Of a DNA stretch of 64,000 nucleotides, positions 1-62,636 are shown one piece after another. Every line of letters starts with the position of its first letter. Position 1 is the first letter of the stretch. The notes under the pieces were generated by a model. That model worked only from the letters and a program-made list of their open reading frames with translations, made no database searches and had not been told where the DNA came from. The stretch is taken from the NCBI RefSeq assembly GCF_963576545.1, contig NC_083656.1, positions 7,072,311 through 7,136,310 of the forward strand, read 5' to 3'. Made by a program: the position numbers and the translations under genes. The stretch is from Limanda limanda. Taxonomy: Eukaryota > Chordata > Actinopteri > Pleuronectiformes > Pleuronectidae.

Positions 1-285
1 CACGCCCCCTAACCACGCCTGGTAAAGTGAGAGCGGAGGCTGCATGTGCTGGATGTGGTTGACCAATCACAACCGAGTAGATCAGTTAACCAATCAGAGC
101 AGGCTGGGCTTTAACAGGAGGGGAGCCTTAAAGAGACAGGAGCTACAAGTGGTTCCAGACAAAGGACGACAAGAGGAGCTGCAGTGATGTGATTTCTGAT
201 CATCAGAGCATGTAAACATTTTCAAGTAATAACCCAAATTAAAATGTGGACCCTGAATGTGAGCAGAATAATTACTTTCCAACAA
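1..285. repeat. teleost interspersed repeat, 5' truncated by window edge
   Basis: Contains phrases that recur in many fish genomes as I remember them: an AAAGAGACAGGAGCT segment, then GAGCATGTAAACAT and a run of AAACCCAAAxTA type. Class uncertain, probably a non-autonomous DNA transposon. An inverted relic of the same segment appears near 12895-12950. Confidence 0.5.
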
Positions 286-518
286 ACATCTTTAGAAACC
301 TCCCAAAAACTTCTGAGAGAAAGAGCCTGCATCCAAGTTGAGATCCGTCTGAGTGTCACACGTCAGGCTCTGTCACCTTGATGGAACACGGATGGTTTAT
401 GATGGCGTGCACAGTCTACCCCCCCCCCCCCCTATAAAAAAAGTCAGGCTTTCCAAATCTGTCGTGTCAAAGCTAATTGGTTGCCACAGAAACATCAGAT
501 AAGGTCCACTGAGGTAAT

Positions 519-539
519 GTGTGTGTGTGTGTGAAGGAG

Positions 540-627
<88 letters not shown>
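519..627. repeat. (GT)n(GA)n compound microsatellite
   Basis: About 14 bp of GT followed by about 90 bp of nearly pure GA. Confidence 0.95.
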
Positions 628-628
<1 letters not shown>

Positions 629-819
629 TAATTCATGTAAATTATACTATATATATATTATATATATATAATCATCATGTAAATAATGGCTGTTAGCATG
701 AAGCACATCCTTTGAATGAACCTCCTGCATCTGGATGCAACGTACAATCACTGATTCAAAGTAGTTGCATAATAACTTAGTCCCTCTGACAGAATCTCAA
801 TAAAATAGACATTTAACAT

Positions 820-925
820 ATAAAAATGGACGTAGACTCCGAAAAGTGAAGCCAATGAATAAGTGCCGGAAACCTGTATTCTCTTCAATGACCAGTAGGG
901 GGCGACTCTACAAGAACTGGAACAA
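820..925. repeat. interspersed repeat fragment with CTCF-like core
   Basis: Segment with GACTCCGAAAAGTGAAGCCA and CCAGTAGGGGGCGACTC, which resembles a common fish repeat from memory. The second part fits the CTCF consensus. Confidence 0.4.
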
Positions 926-1443
926 GTCCAAGAAGAAGGCTTTCACCAAATTCAGCTTATTATCGTTTCTTACAGCTCTTCAATAATTTGTTAACCTATA
1001 AATATTCCCACCATTAACTTTAAACAATGACATACAAATGTTTATTAGATTTGAAATTAAGTCAATATTTAACATCGTAAAATGAAACGTGTTGTTGGAA
1101 TGTGCTGCGGCTGCTTTGTTGCTTTCTGGCCTCAGCAACAACACTTCAGACCTCTGCTGTTCCTCCTCGGGTAAATACCGCTGGGCTATATTTTTTAAAT
1201 GAGATCATATCACCAACTTTAAGCGAGCCGATCTATCATATTGGATTTTAATAGTGATAATATGATTTATCGCGGCTAAAAACCTCCTGCAGGAGGAAAG
1301 ACCTCCTATAGAGCAATTAATCATTCTTCTCCACAATCCTGCCTCGTGGAATCCTCTCTACTTAAAACCAATGTGTGCCGTGTTTATTATTGTTCCCCAA
1401 ACCACTATAGAGTCACTTTATCATTTTCTGTGGTCCATCTCTG

Positions 1444-1499
1444 TATCTGCGAGTGTGTATCTGCGAGTGTGTGTCTGCGAGTGTGTGTCTGCGAGTGTG
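1444..1499. repeat. 14-bp tandem repeat, four copies
   Basis: Four units of TRTCTGCGAGTGTG head to tail in the gfra1 intron, followed by a GT-rich stretch. Confidence 0.9.
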
Positions 1500-1917
1500 G
1501 AAATGCATGTGTGTGTGTTTACGCGCGGTTGAGAGGGTTCGGAGCCAGAGAAAAGTTTCAATGCATTAAATCGTCGTAACCTTGAGGCTACACAATCACC
1601 GGGATCTCACCGAGACAAACTTTTACACAAACACAAATTCACTTTAGGGAGAATGTTTACTACACAATCGTGGCTGTGGAAGTTTAACTTGACGTAATAA
1701 GGATTTGTGCTTGACCTTGAGTGTGCTCTTGCTTCAACCTCGGTTCAGTCTGCACTGCACTCCATGATTGCAGCATGAAAGACGCAGCCACCTCTTTGTG
1801 TGTTTTGTGTGTTTTTCTTTGCTCAATCATGAGCCAGTGAGTGATCTTGAAAGACAATCACACAGAATGAAAGTTAACGTTTCTCTCCTCTTTTGTTTCT
1901 TGTTGTTTTCCCTCCAG

Positions 1918-1965
1918 GCCCAGAAGCTGGTGTCTAATCAAACGATGGATACTGAGCAGTGTGTG
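1918..1965 (+). CDS. gfra1: GDNF family receptor alpha 1, penultimate coding exon
   Basis: 48 nt, 16 codons, in frame 0 between CCTCCAG and GTGAGA. Encodes AQKLVSNQTMDTEQCV, which aligns with AQKLKSNVSGNTHLCI near the C-terminus of human GFRA1 (from memory). GFRA proteins are GPI-anchored co-receptors that present GDNF-family ligands to RET. Earlier exons lie outside the window to the left. GFRA2 has a weaker related stretch, so the paralogue call rests also on the neighbouring atrnl1. Confidence 0.75.
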
Positions 1966-2465
1966 GTGAGACTTGTTCTATTGTTGTGAGCTTCCTGTAC
2001 GAGATCTAATAAAAGCTTTACTGAGGAGAGTGATACTAATATTTGAGAAAGAAACGTCAGTACAGACACCAAGGGAAGTTCTATACATGATCAGACATAT
2101 ATCTTTACACAGATGCTTTAAATCTGGATATTAAAACATCTAAATATGAACTAAGCTCAATAGTTTTATACTCTGATTAGTCACAACAGTATTTATTGAC
2201 TATGTTTGTTTCCACTGCACTTTATGTTGTCATTGCATCACATTTAAATCTCTTAAGTCTGACAGAAATTAAGTTATTATCAACTGAATATTGACAATAT
2301 TTCTACTTCTATGACCTTCATATAGAAATGCTTATTGATTTCCATTGATTGAGCCGAATTTCCGATTTATGCAGGATCCCACAGAAAAGGAAATAAATGA
2401 TCCATTTCAAAAACATCTTTGTTATTCTTCTATTGGGTGTAACGTTCTTTCCTTTCCATCCTCAG
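1966..2465 (+). other. gfra1 last intron
   Basis: 500 bp with GTGAGA donor and CCTCAG acceptor. AT-rich; nothing else recognised. Confidence 0.7.
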
Positions 2466-2618
2466 AACCATCAACTGGACGAGTCCAGCGACTCCAACGC
2501 CGTCGCCAGAAGTTCCCCGGCTGAGCTCGGCTGCCTTCACACCTCCAGTCTGCTCCTGGCTCTGGTCTTTGCTTTCACACCTACAGTGCTACCGCAGGAA
2601 GGCTTCTACCTTTTGTAG
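2466..2618 (+). CDS. gfra1: GDNF family receptor alpha 1, last coding exon with GPI signal
   Basis: 153 nt including TAG, joined in frame 0 after an intron ending CATCCTCAG. The exon begins NHQLDESSDSNAVARSS and ends in a hydrophobic LLLALVFAFTPTVL stretch. Small residues followed by a C-terminal hydrophobic run form a GPI-attachment signal, as in GFRA1. The sequence itself is poorly conserved, as expected for this part of the family. A or S residues near RSSPAE are plausible attachment sites (inference). Confidence 0.72.
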   Translation, partial: NHQLDESSDSNAVARSSPAELGCLHTSSLLLALVFAFTPTVLPQEGFYLL

Positions 2619-4060
2619 GAAGTGAGGCTCGACCCGGCGCTCTCATCTCAAGACGTGACTCCACTCATGAACTTTCATTTGCCAGAGAGCGAAAAACCTA
2701 CGTGTTTCTTTTGTTTGTCCTGAAGTGGAAAAGAGCAAGAGCACTGGAATCCGGAGTGGATTATACCTGAGGAGCTGATCTGTTGAAACTGAACCTGCTG
2801 AAGCTGCTGCTGCTGCTGCTGAGATATCAGCTCATTTGACTTCACCGCCTCGTGGGAGCAATTTGGTGACTTAAAAAAAAATCAGATTTAATTTTGATCC
2901 ACTTCTTTGAAATGAAATGTGAGTTTGACTGCCAACGTGTTAAACGGCGTTTTGAGGATAACGCGGACAAGTCTCCTGAGCGTCTGCTTCAAGAGTCGAA
3001 CTCCAAAAGGAAAACCAAGTGTTGATCTGTACGTGTTAACGCGTCACTAAGGACGACTGATCAGTGACACTGTGTGGAACCAGGTGAACATTTGAACTCA
3101 TCACACTCTGACGGGATCAGTCCTCCACATGTCGAGCGTAGAGTCGTTTTGTAGATTGATTTGATTGATTTGATTGTCACGGTGGTTTGTGGTTTTATCA
3201 CATCGCCTCTGAAAAACCCATTTTGTACATACAATAAGTGAAAAGTGAACTCGGGCCACAGTTTGCTGCTGTTAGGTTGTAACACATCGTCTGTAACGTT
3301 AGTTTTCAGTGACCGAGGCGTCTCAGCTTCTTCTCTTGTAGCCACGATTTATAAAATGTGACAGGATATGATTCTTTACTCGTGTGGCTACGGATACGAC
3401 TTTATTGTGTAATTCTATTTTAATGGCAAACAGCATAATGTTATCTTAAAGGGTGTTTCTCTCCGGGGACACCAGAACTCCCTGTAACAGCAGCGAGAAC
3501 GTTTAGAATTAATGGCTAAAAAGAGTCAAATGTGTTTTTGGAATCATTTGACTTCTTCTATTATGTTTTATTTTAGATTTTCCACCTAATTATATCCTGT
3601 TAAAGAGCGAGAGGACGGAGCTCTGAGGGATCAGCGACGAGTCGGGCGACGCCAAAAGACAAAAGCCAGTTCACGTTAATTGCCGACAATTACTGCGGAT
3701 GCAAATGGAGGGAAAAGATGAAAACACTCATATGGTTATCATCAACTTAATGATACTGTAATTATCAAAGAGATTCAACGAATGTAACTGTAATGAACAC
3801 GGACGACTTGTTTTGAAACATCCTCACATTTGAAGAAACGTGTAGAATGTGTGTGTGGTTGAATCCCTGTTGACGTCCGCAGCTAAAACCTGAGACGATG
3901 ATGATTTAAAAATAACTGTTTGTCTGATTTGAAGTCAGATCACAGGCAGTGGAAAAACGTCTCATAGGAGGACGTCTTTATGTACAGGTAGAGGTCAAAT
4001 TTGGTTTTATCTGTTCAGTGTTTTGCGGAAAAAAAGGTGAAATAAAAATAATGAAGAGTG
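2619..4060 (+). other. gfra1: probable 3' UTR of gfra1
   Basis: No coding potential after the TAG. Includes a short CTG run near 2800-2820 and a GATTT-type run at 3149-3175. The first AATAAA on this strand is at 4041-4046, so the end is placed there by inference. Confidence 0.4.
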
Positions 4061-4170
4061 ACTCGTGCTGGTTTCTACAATCAACAGTGAATGAAACAGT
4101 CTGTTTTTTGGGCTCATTTCTTTTCCTCCGGGCTGCTGCTCTCCTGTAGAGATTCTACGACGGCACCTGG

Positions 4171-4172
4171 CA

Positions 4173-4203
<31 letters not shown>
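4171..4203. repeat. (CA)n microsatellite
   Basis: About 16 CA units just past the inferred gfra1 3' end. Confidence 0.9.
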
Positions 4204-4209
<6 letters not shown>

Positions 4210-5856
4210 ATTGTCAGTCAGATCACATCAGTCCCAGAGCGGAGTGACACAGGCGGACAAGGACACAGCCTATGGAGGACAGACTGTTTTGGCACCGTGA
4301 TGGAGCACTTGACCTAGACGCAGAGCCGAAGATTTATTAGAAGTGTCACAGAAGATCCCCCCCCCCAAAAAAAACGGGACAAAATATTCTCTGCATGTTA
4401 TCCGTGAGAGGGAAATGACGACTGATAGGAGGGAAGTGCAGTGGATGGAAAAAATCCTTAGAGCGATAGAGAGGATGGTTAATTTAGAAAATGTGGACTC
4501 GCTTTACATTTTTGGGAAATATTCACTTTATCATGCGCCATTCGATGAGTTGATGCGTTGGACGTCTCGTCTGAATCGCAATGAATCCTGGGATACATTG
4601 AGCCGGAAAGGATCAACCGGTTGGCCCCTTCGTTTCTCGGGAATGAAAGGATGCATTGTGGGTTCCACAGATATGTCACGGCCATGTTCTCCTGACGTAA
4701 AAGAACAATATCAAATCCTGAAAACAATTACTCATAAATCCTCTATTTTAGTCCCACTTGAGTAACATTTGCTAAAAATTACAGTCCCCCTGGAGCTGCA
4801 TTAAGAAATAAGTCCACTTTATCTTTAAAAAATTAAGTATTTGTTTATCGCCTATTTTAACATCGTCAGTGGGAACAAATGGTTTTGAAGCTGAAAACCA
4901 CAGACGTGACTGAGAGGTCAAACAATCTAATGCATTCTCTTTATCTCAAGATCATAAAAATAATATTTAACCGACCTCTTTTCTGTTTTAGGCTTATTGT
5001 TTGTTCCGTGTCCTTGTGTTTGTTTGTTTGAGTCAAAGTCAAAACCTCTCGTTGGTATCTGATCGAGCTGCTGGTCCGTTCACACAGATGTGCTCGACGT
5101 TATAATCGAACAGTTTAAGAGGCGACTTTAAGAGCAGTTGACTGAGGCTGCGAGGCGAGACTAGTCGTCATTAAACCTCCGATAAATATCATTGCTCCGC
5201 AGGTTTACTGTCCCTCTGCTGTAAAGCCCCAAGGACCAGGAGATAGCGTACCGAGAGTCTCCACCTCCCACCAACAATACAAACCACGAGTCCACATGTT
5301 CACAGATTCAAGAGAATCCTGATAAAACAGAGCAATCACAGCGGCTCCGTCTAATTACTGCCACTTTGACCTCTCTAGCTCCGTTGTTTCAGCACCTCTT
5401 TGGATTTCTCCTTTTCCATTAACCAGGAGAGCAGCAGCAATTTCACTTTATTACTTTTCTCTGTATTTCGGTTGCGTTTGTTGTGTCCAAATGTCAGTAA
5501 ACACTCGGTGACATCGGTTTCTTTGAGACGCCGGCCCCTCACTTCATCTCCACAGCGGTGAAGGGCCGACCGATAAGAGATAATGATTCAGGGCCTTGAT
5601 TGCAAAAAAACTCCATAAGCTGTAAACACAGAAGGTGCTGAGAACTTTTTAAATCCCTGGACGGATTAAGAACAACAGAGAGTAGTTGACCTTTCGGTGG
5701 AGAGACTCTTAAATGGTCAGAAAAGCATCTAGACTGTGAGGCTGCAGCTATCGGAGGACTCCACAGTAACTGAACACACAGTACGGCAGAGGAATCTGAA
5801 GCAAAGAAATGAAGTCAGACTTGTAAACGAATAGTTGCTACTTCACATCATTATTA

Positions 5857-6260
5857 GGGCCCGAGCACTGACATCAAAGGTGTCAGGTGAGACCCTATTG
5901 AAATTGTAAGGATTATTATTATTATTATTCAGGCAAATGAATTGGCTTTTTGAGGGCTTTACCATGCTCAACTTCTTACCAAAATTTGCAGAAAGTTAGA
6001 AAGTGGTGAAAATTTACGTATTCTGAAGGAATTTTCAATGGGCGTCGCAAAATGGCTCAACGGTGCCCCCCCGAAACCCCCAGAACGTGTTCACATTGAC
6101 CGGTCTTCACAAAAATCAATATACAGGTGTATCATGAACAGGCAAATAAAAAAGTCTTTAGGTGCAATTGGACAAACACAACAGGAAGCCTGCTATTTTG
6201 CATTTAGTTATTATTATAATTATTTCTTATTATTATTATTATTATTTTTCTATATCTTCC
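5857..6260. repeat. interspersed repeat beginning GGGCCCGAGCAC
   Basis: Begins GGGCCCGAGCACTGACATC, then GACCCTATTGAAATTGTAAG and an ATT run, and ends with CAGGAAGCCTGCTATTTTGC and a second ATT run. I recall this layout from percomorph genomes, class uncertain. A short fragment with the same opening occurs at 32634-32646. Confidence 0.55.
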
Positions 6261-9200
6261 ATATGCAAAATATAATCTAGTAGCAAAGTAAAACTGTTAT
6301 CGACTGTTTGTTGGCAAAAACTAGTTTCCTTAATTGTCCTCATTCATAAACGCACCGAACTTAAGGTTTCAGCTTGAGATGCTTAGAAATGTCGATTAAA
6401 ATCTTCTGATTAAGTTAATGACCCACTGTTCCATGACTCACCTGCTCCACCTGTGATGAAAAAGAGGTTTCGACATGTTTCACAAATGAAGCCACCGCTG
6501 AGCAACTTTGATTCTTGACTAATAATAAGCAGAAAGCCGTGTTCAGCACCATGGAGAGCTACTTCTCCACAAAGGGCGACCGGGGATGAAAGTGAGTTGG
6601 ACTACAGCTGTTCTCATAGTGACGACTCCGTCACAAGAGAGAAATTACTGACGACCACTTATGTTCAAAGTCTCTGTTCTTGTTCTCGGTCTAATCACTA
6701 ATTGAAGACTTTTGCACTAACAAAGAAAACTCAGAGTTCTACAGATACATGTTATAACTGCAGCCACTTAATCCACAGAACAGGAGCTGAATGATATGAA
6801 TTAACTGCCGGTACTGCTATTTTTGTATCATAAATATCATAGGAGTATATTGATTAAGGTTTTGCTCAGCATGTACAGGTGCAAGTGTGAGAAATTGTGG
6901 AAGATGATGAATTAACGTCACAATAGCAGAGGTAAATCTGTCATGAAGCCCAAACTACACAGGGATATTTAAGTGTTTGAGCTTTTTGGTGAACGACACA
7001 CACAACACAACACAACACAACAACCAGGCCACAACACTCCTGACACTCACTCACTCTCTGTGAATCAAGACACCATGAAGAGCTTTCACCAAACAGTCAA
7101 AGAAGAAATGAGCTCTGTCACAAAAAGAAAAAATCCGAGTACCGGCAAGTTTTTCATATGGCGGTTAGAACATAAAAATCATTTTATAACCAGCAGATGC
7201 CGACACATCTGTAAAATCATCCGGAGCAGCATCGTGAGACGTCCCCGGGCAAACAAACACAAAGTTATTCATGTGACGACATTAACAACTGGTGATAGAA
7301 GTGACCGGGCCTGCAAGATATTCACTCAGTCCAAAACACATGTTCAATACCGGCTCATTACACAATACAGATATTAACACATGAGCTATTAGGCCACCAT
7401 AGTTTATTTTTATGTGGTTTACATTATTAAAGAATGGCTACAAATATGTGTCATGATAAAAATGACAAATTTAGACTCTGCTGCAGCTCAGTTTACTGCC
7501 TAATGAACTCTTCTGTGTGAGCCGGGGGCGAAAATGTGGGAAAAATACTTAGATTCAACACACAGAAGCTGTAATAAGTGTTAATTTCTAGAGGATCTTC
7601 AGGGCGCTATTAAGCTATAAAGTCTAATTGAATTCTGCAGAAGCCCAAAAATTAAAGAAACTACTAAACTAGGAACAAATCATCTAACTTATCAAACTGA
7701 GAGAACACAAGAAGCCAGGTCCCTGAGAACTGTGAATTTCTGTGTAAAGTTATTTCTGCAGCTTAATATTCAGTTTTGACACTGAAGCAAAATGTGTAAG
7801 ATTTGAAAGTTTTCGACTTTGTGAGCGGAGGAGTTTCTACTTTCATGAGGACCTTTGCTGACACAGGAAAGCAACAACTGTCCCAATTGTTTTCGGGGGG
7901 ACTTGTGTCTTTTGTTATTGTATTTCCCTGGATATCAAAATCCATAAACCATCCGTTTTCTGAACAAAGGTCGAAAATGCAGAAGAGGACTGAAGAACAC
8001 ACTTCGGAGCAAAAAGTCATGTTGATCCTTCACAATGTTAAGTTCATCAGTCTAGATATTAAACACACACTGGCTCATTTCCTCTATGTTAAGTCCATTG
8101 ACTATAGAATATCTCCTGTTTAAGGTCAGTTTGATTGACAGCGGAGAAAAAATCAAATCCAATAGTGTGATACTGGCTGCTTTGGCAGATACGTCTTCTG
8201 ATCCCTTGTAATTATTATGACCGAAAGTGACACATTAGCCTCCATCTCCGTGTGTTTCGGAGACAAAGAGGAATTAAGATCTATGCTCGTCTATTACGAA
8301 CCATCAACCTGATTAAGTCTGAGACTCTTTCTAATATCAGACTTGCTGTATCATTTGTGTGACGCAGATTTATTTACGTAGAACCTCCTGCTTTTTTAAT
8401 TAATTTCCTGCTGACAAATTACGCTAAAAAGGACAAGGTCAAGTTCCCCTCCCACCCCGACTTTATCAGATTAATTTGAAGGAAACTGAATTAGCTTGTG
8501 CGTTTAACAAGGAGGGAAAACCCATCTGACGTTGATGCACTGAAGAAGAAAAACAATTTTTAAATAAACATATAATAACTTTCATAATTCACACCATGCA
8601 TCTCTCTGGGTTCTCTGTTGCAGATGCATCACAACGTGGAAATAATTAGCTAATAGTAAAAAATACTACACAAACACAAAATCTATATTTTTCATATTGT
8701 GTAACTAAAAAATGTACATGTTTTGCTCACACACAGATTCAGTTCTTCATTCCCTTCTTAATGCAACTAGTGATTTTACTTGCACAATGTTCCATCTACT
8801 CATTATGGGAATGTTCAGGCTCACGTGGCAAAAAGTGACGTACCAATTTTAAAAGCATCTCACAGCCTCTCTTCTCAGCAGCAGCAGGTCTGACTGACTG
8901 CAACGGTTCAACGCCACCCGTCACCCCCCCCCCGTTTGACGTCTTCCCACAGGACAGGTGGAGATTGACTTTTAACAAACTGTGGTCAGGAGCACAGATT
9001 GAATCACCTGCTGCAGCTGGAGAGTTTAAAACATCACGTTGTATCTTCAGTGTGACACATCCGGTCTGAAAGGGTCGTGTGGATTATTTAGAAATTATCT
9101 TTATTTTTTTAAAAACCCATTATACATGTGACCTTCACACTTAGTGACGCCAAATGGTTTCAGGTTTGCTCCTGTCACCATCAGGGCTGGACACGGCGCA

Positions 9201-9489
9201 GCTTTAGGGCACGAGTGGCTTTTCTCCCACAGAGCGCCGGCAGCTGATGAATATAATGTTGTGTATAAGTGAGGATTATGTAGAGGAGCACTTTGGCAGC
9301 CTGCATCCCTTCTCTTTGCATCCTCATTCAAATGCACGGTGACACACAAACACACAGTTCAACAGTGGGCACCGATTACAAACCGGGTGGTTGAGCTTCA
9401 GAGGAAGTAGCAGACACACGGGAGCAGAGGACAGAATTCAAACCCTGTCCCATGAATACTTGATTTGTGTGAGAAGACCGCGAGAGAAC

Positions 9490-11379
9490 AAATGATTTTC
9501 AGGTCTGTTCTTTTTATTTTTATTTTCTGGCATCCTGTCCATATTTAAAATACACTGAAGAATTACTGATATGCAGTTTCTCATCTTTTTTTTTTAATTC
9601 ACGGTACAGTGAGACCCGGATTCCTGTGTAATGACACTGTTATAGGATTACAAAAACAAACAAAAAAACACGAAAGGAAAACACATTAGCTGGCGTACAC
9701 TTTTCGTGAAATGCATCAAAAACAATCACAACAAAAAGCGAGACAATGCCCATCGAGTCTCCGAAGACGTTTCATAAACAAATAACAGTCAACGTTAAAA
9801 ACATCTGGTTAAAGTCAAGAATAAAATCAAGTTAAATGCGCTATTACACAGGAATCTGTTAAATATCAAAACAAAACAAAATATCAACAGAAATATCGAT
9901 TTTTTTTTTGTTTCCACAAGTGTAGCAAAAGACTTACAGTTTATCATGGATATAATAGCAACAGGGGGGGGGGCAAGGCCCAAAATAAATGATCATCTGT
10001 CATTTAAAACCTGACAAACACATGAAACCTCAAGTGACAAAGACTCTGTAACGTTTGTTCCAACAAGACACTGTACAGCTCGGGATGGAGGTCGGGCGAG
10101 AAAATGGTCGACAGCTTTGAAAATTCTGCAGATCAACAAGCCCCCCCCCGCCCCCCCTCCTCCAGAGGAGTTCATGGAAAGCCAAGGCATTAGAAAAGGT
10201 AGCACATCTCCTCGTACTCAAAAGGTGGAAATAAAGTCGTAGCTTCAAAAATCAAAATTAGAAAAACAGACGAGTAAACAGCCAGAGGAGCGTGAAGTCC
10301 CGGCTCTTCAGAGGTCAAGCAGACGTCCCCCCTCCCCCCCCCAAACGGCCTCAGGACCACCACATCAATCCAAAGGCGAGTCCGGAAAAAAGCCTCACGT
10401 CCGAGTTGCACAGCAAATGACACAATTACAAAACTACAGCAAAGAATGTACCAGAACGTCAGTGTTATCCTGGGTTATGAAATTTGTTCTTCTTCTCCGT
10501 CACCTCCAACTTTCCTTTGCGTCTCCCATGACCTTACTTTGACCTTTTGTCCCCTGCTGATTGCAGCCTCGTGTCTCCGCAGCATTTGTACACGTCCTCC
10601 GCAGGAAATACAGACTTTCGCTTCAGCTGGCTGGATGATCCGTGTGCACGGGGAAAATGCTTAAAGAGAGATCGCTGACGGGAGCTGGCAACGTGGTGAG
10701 ACAGAATACTCCTGGTTGTCAAAACACTGTCGTGCGGTTTTAGAAAAAAGAGTCGTGTCCTAGCGCATAGGTTTTCCTCACAGAAAGGCAGAATGGATTC
10801 AGTCAATACAGCAGAAAACTGAGTTAAGAGTCAGGCTCGTCATGGAAACTAAATGCTTTAGCACCGTAGATACCACTTGTTGGCAAGCAAGACAAAAAGA
10901 ATAGAAGACAAAAAAGCCTCATAGGCAGATCTGGATCTGGAAATCTACCATTTTCAACCCTCTGATTATATTTCCAACCCAGTATGAGGGAAATTAGTTT
11001 GACTTTTAAACTTTTTCCCTCGTGCAGAGCAGACGGACCCCTCTCGATGAATCTATCTGCGATGGTGGCGATCCGGTGGGTTCCCTCTCAGGGCCGAGAC
11101 GAGGGGAGGAGTCAGAGCCCAGCGGCCGGAGGAGGCCCCCACACCGGTTGGAGAAGGATTTATGAGGCTGAAATATGCAGAGTGGAGCGAAAAGAAAGGA
11201 GACGAGTGTTGCGCTCGCGGGACATTGAACTTCAGTGGTAGCAGCTGGATGAAATCTTCTACATGTGGCCATCGCTTGTCTCTGGGAAAGGTTTCCAAGC
11301 GGCGGGACCTTTGAGGATTTGGTGCGACGTGACCTCCGGTGGCGTAAGAAAGGGAGCCGCTGGGTTGAGGAGTTGAGTC
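9490..11379 (-). other. atrnl1: probable 3' UTR of atrnl1
   Basis: About 1.9 kb with no coding potential downstream of the stop. It contains C-rich plus-strand tracts at 10141-10163 and 10327-10343 (G-rich in the mRNA) and ends at two AATAAA signals. The far end is inferred from those signals; a further AATAAA at 9105-9100 could extend it. Open frames in it show no family match. Confidence 0.55.
9513..9524 (-). promoter_or_regulatory. paired polyadenylation signals for atrnl1
   Basis: On the minus strand two adjacent AATAAA hexamers (AATAAAAATAAA) lie in an A-rich stretch 1.86 kb past the stop codon. Cleavage would fall near 9490-9500. Chosen as the first good signal after the stop; not proven. 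Confidence 0.5.
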
Positions 11380-62119
<50,740 letters not shown>

Positions 62120-62422
62120 GTTTACACCCCCCGAGTCCCAAGACCTGGCACGGGCCTTTAGGGGTCTGATCTCGGCTACTCGGGCTGGATCACTACCACA
62201 ACAAAGAGGTCCTGCATGTTCTTGGAGGGGTCTGCATGCTCCCGGTTTAAAGACCCTTTGTACAGCTTGTCTGGAGAAGAAGGCTAACACAAGGCAACGT
62301 TATAGCTCAGTGTCTGTGTAGAAGACAAGTGGCAGGAATCCCCCCCCTCCTCCTTCACCCTGGCTCTTGGTGGACGAAGCCAGCGAACAGCATCAATCAG
62401 AGCTAACCCAGGAGCTAGCTGT

Positions 62423-62532
62423 CTGGAGCCCGGGATGCTAGCTTCTGGAGCCCGGGACGTTAGCTTCTGGAGCCCGGGATGTTAGCTTCTGGAGCCCGGG
62501 ACGTTAGCTTCTGGAGCCCGGGATGTTAGCTT
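62423..62532. repeat. 22-bp minisatellite, five copies, in the atrnl1 leader
   Basis: Five head-to-tail 22-bp units, each with the core GGAGCCCGGGA followed by a TAGCTT end. Successive units alternate between ATG and ACG after the core, suggesting duplication of a 44-bp pair. A decayed copy lies just before the first unit. Confidence 0.9.
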
Positions 62533-62542
62533 CTCCGCTGGA

Positions 62543-62578
62543 TCACCACCGTTCTCCTCCTCCGACGAACGCAGCCAT
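62543..62578 (-). other. upstream ORF in atrnl1 leader (11 codons)
   Basis: Encodes MAAFVGGGERW then TGA. The ATG has purine (A) at -3 and G at +4, a good context, and overlaps the YY1 motif. No known function. Confidence 0.35.
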
Positions 62579-62581
62579 TTT
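62571..62581 (-). promoter_or_regulatory. YY1-type motif overlapping an upstream ATG
   Basis: On the gene strand AAAATGGCTGC matches the YY1 core AANATGGCNGC. Such motifs usually sit just downstream of the transcription start. The ATG inside it opens an 11-codon upstream ORF ending at 62543. Confidence 0.5.
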
Positions 62582-62636
62582 AACCCGTCGACAGTCCCTC
62601 ACTCGGTCGCAGGGGATGCTCCCGGTGACACCCGCC

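Larger units (their letters stand above)
1..1917 (+). other. gfra1 intron (left part cut by the window)
   Basis: No exon upstream of 1918 was found. It contains a teleost interspersed repeat at the edge, a GA/GT microsatellite, a second repeat near 820-925 and a 14-bp tandem repeat. The remainder is AT-rich and unremarkable. Confidence 0.65.
4061..9489. other. intergenic region between convergent gfra1 and atrnl1
   Basis: No gene recognised on either strand. It contains a CA microsatellite (4171-4203), an interspersed repeat (5857-6260) and short ACACA runs near 6998-7024. The longest open frame is 4343-4765 (140 codons) on the plus strand, with no recognisable domain. Confidence 0.6.

Noticed and set aside
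62120..62290. N-terminal extension of atrnl1 from an in-frame codon at 62290
   Set aside because: That codon is GTG; the first in-frame ATG is at 62119, has a strong context, and gives a proper signal peptide at the N-terminus.
62423..62532. CRISPR-like array of 22-bp units
   Set aside because: Units are directly adjacent with no spacers, and the DNA is vertebrate; it is a minisatellite.
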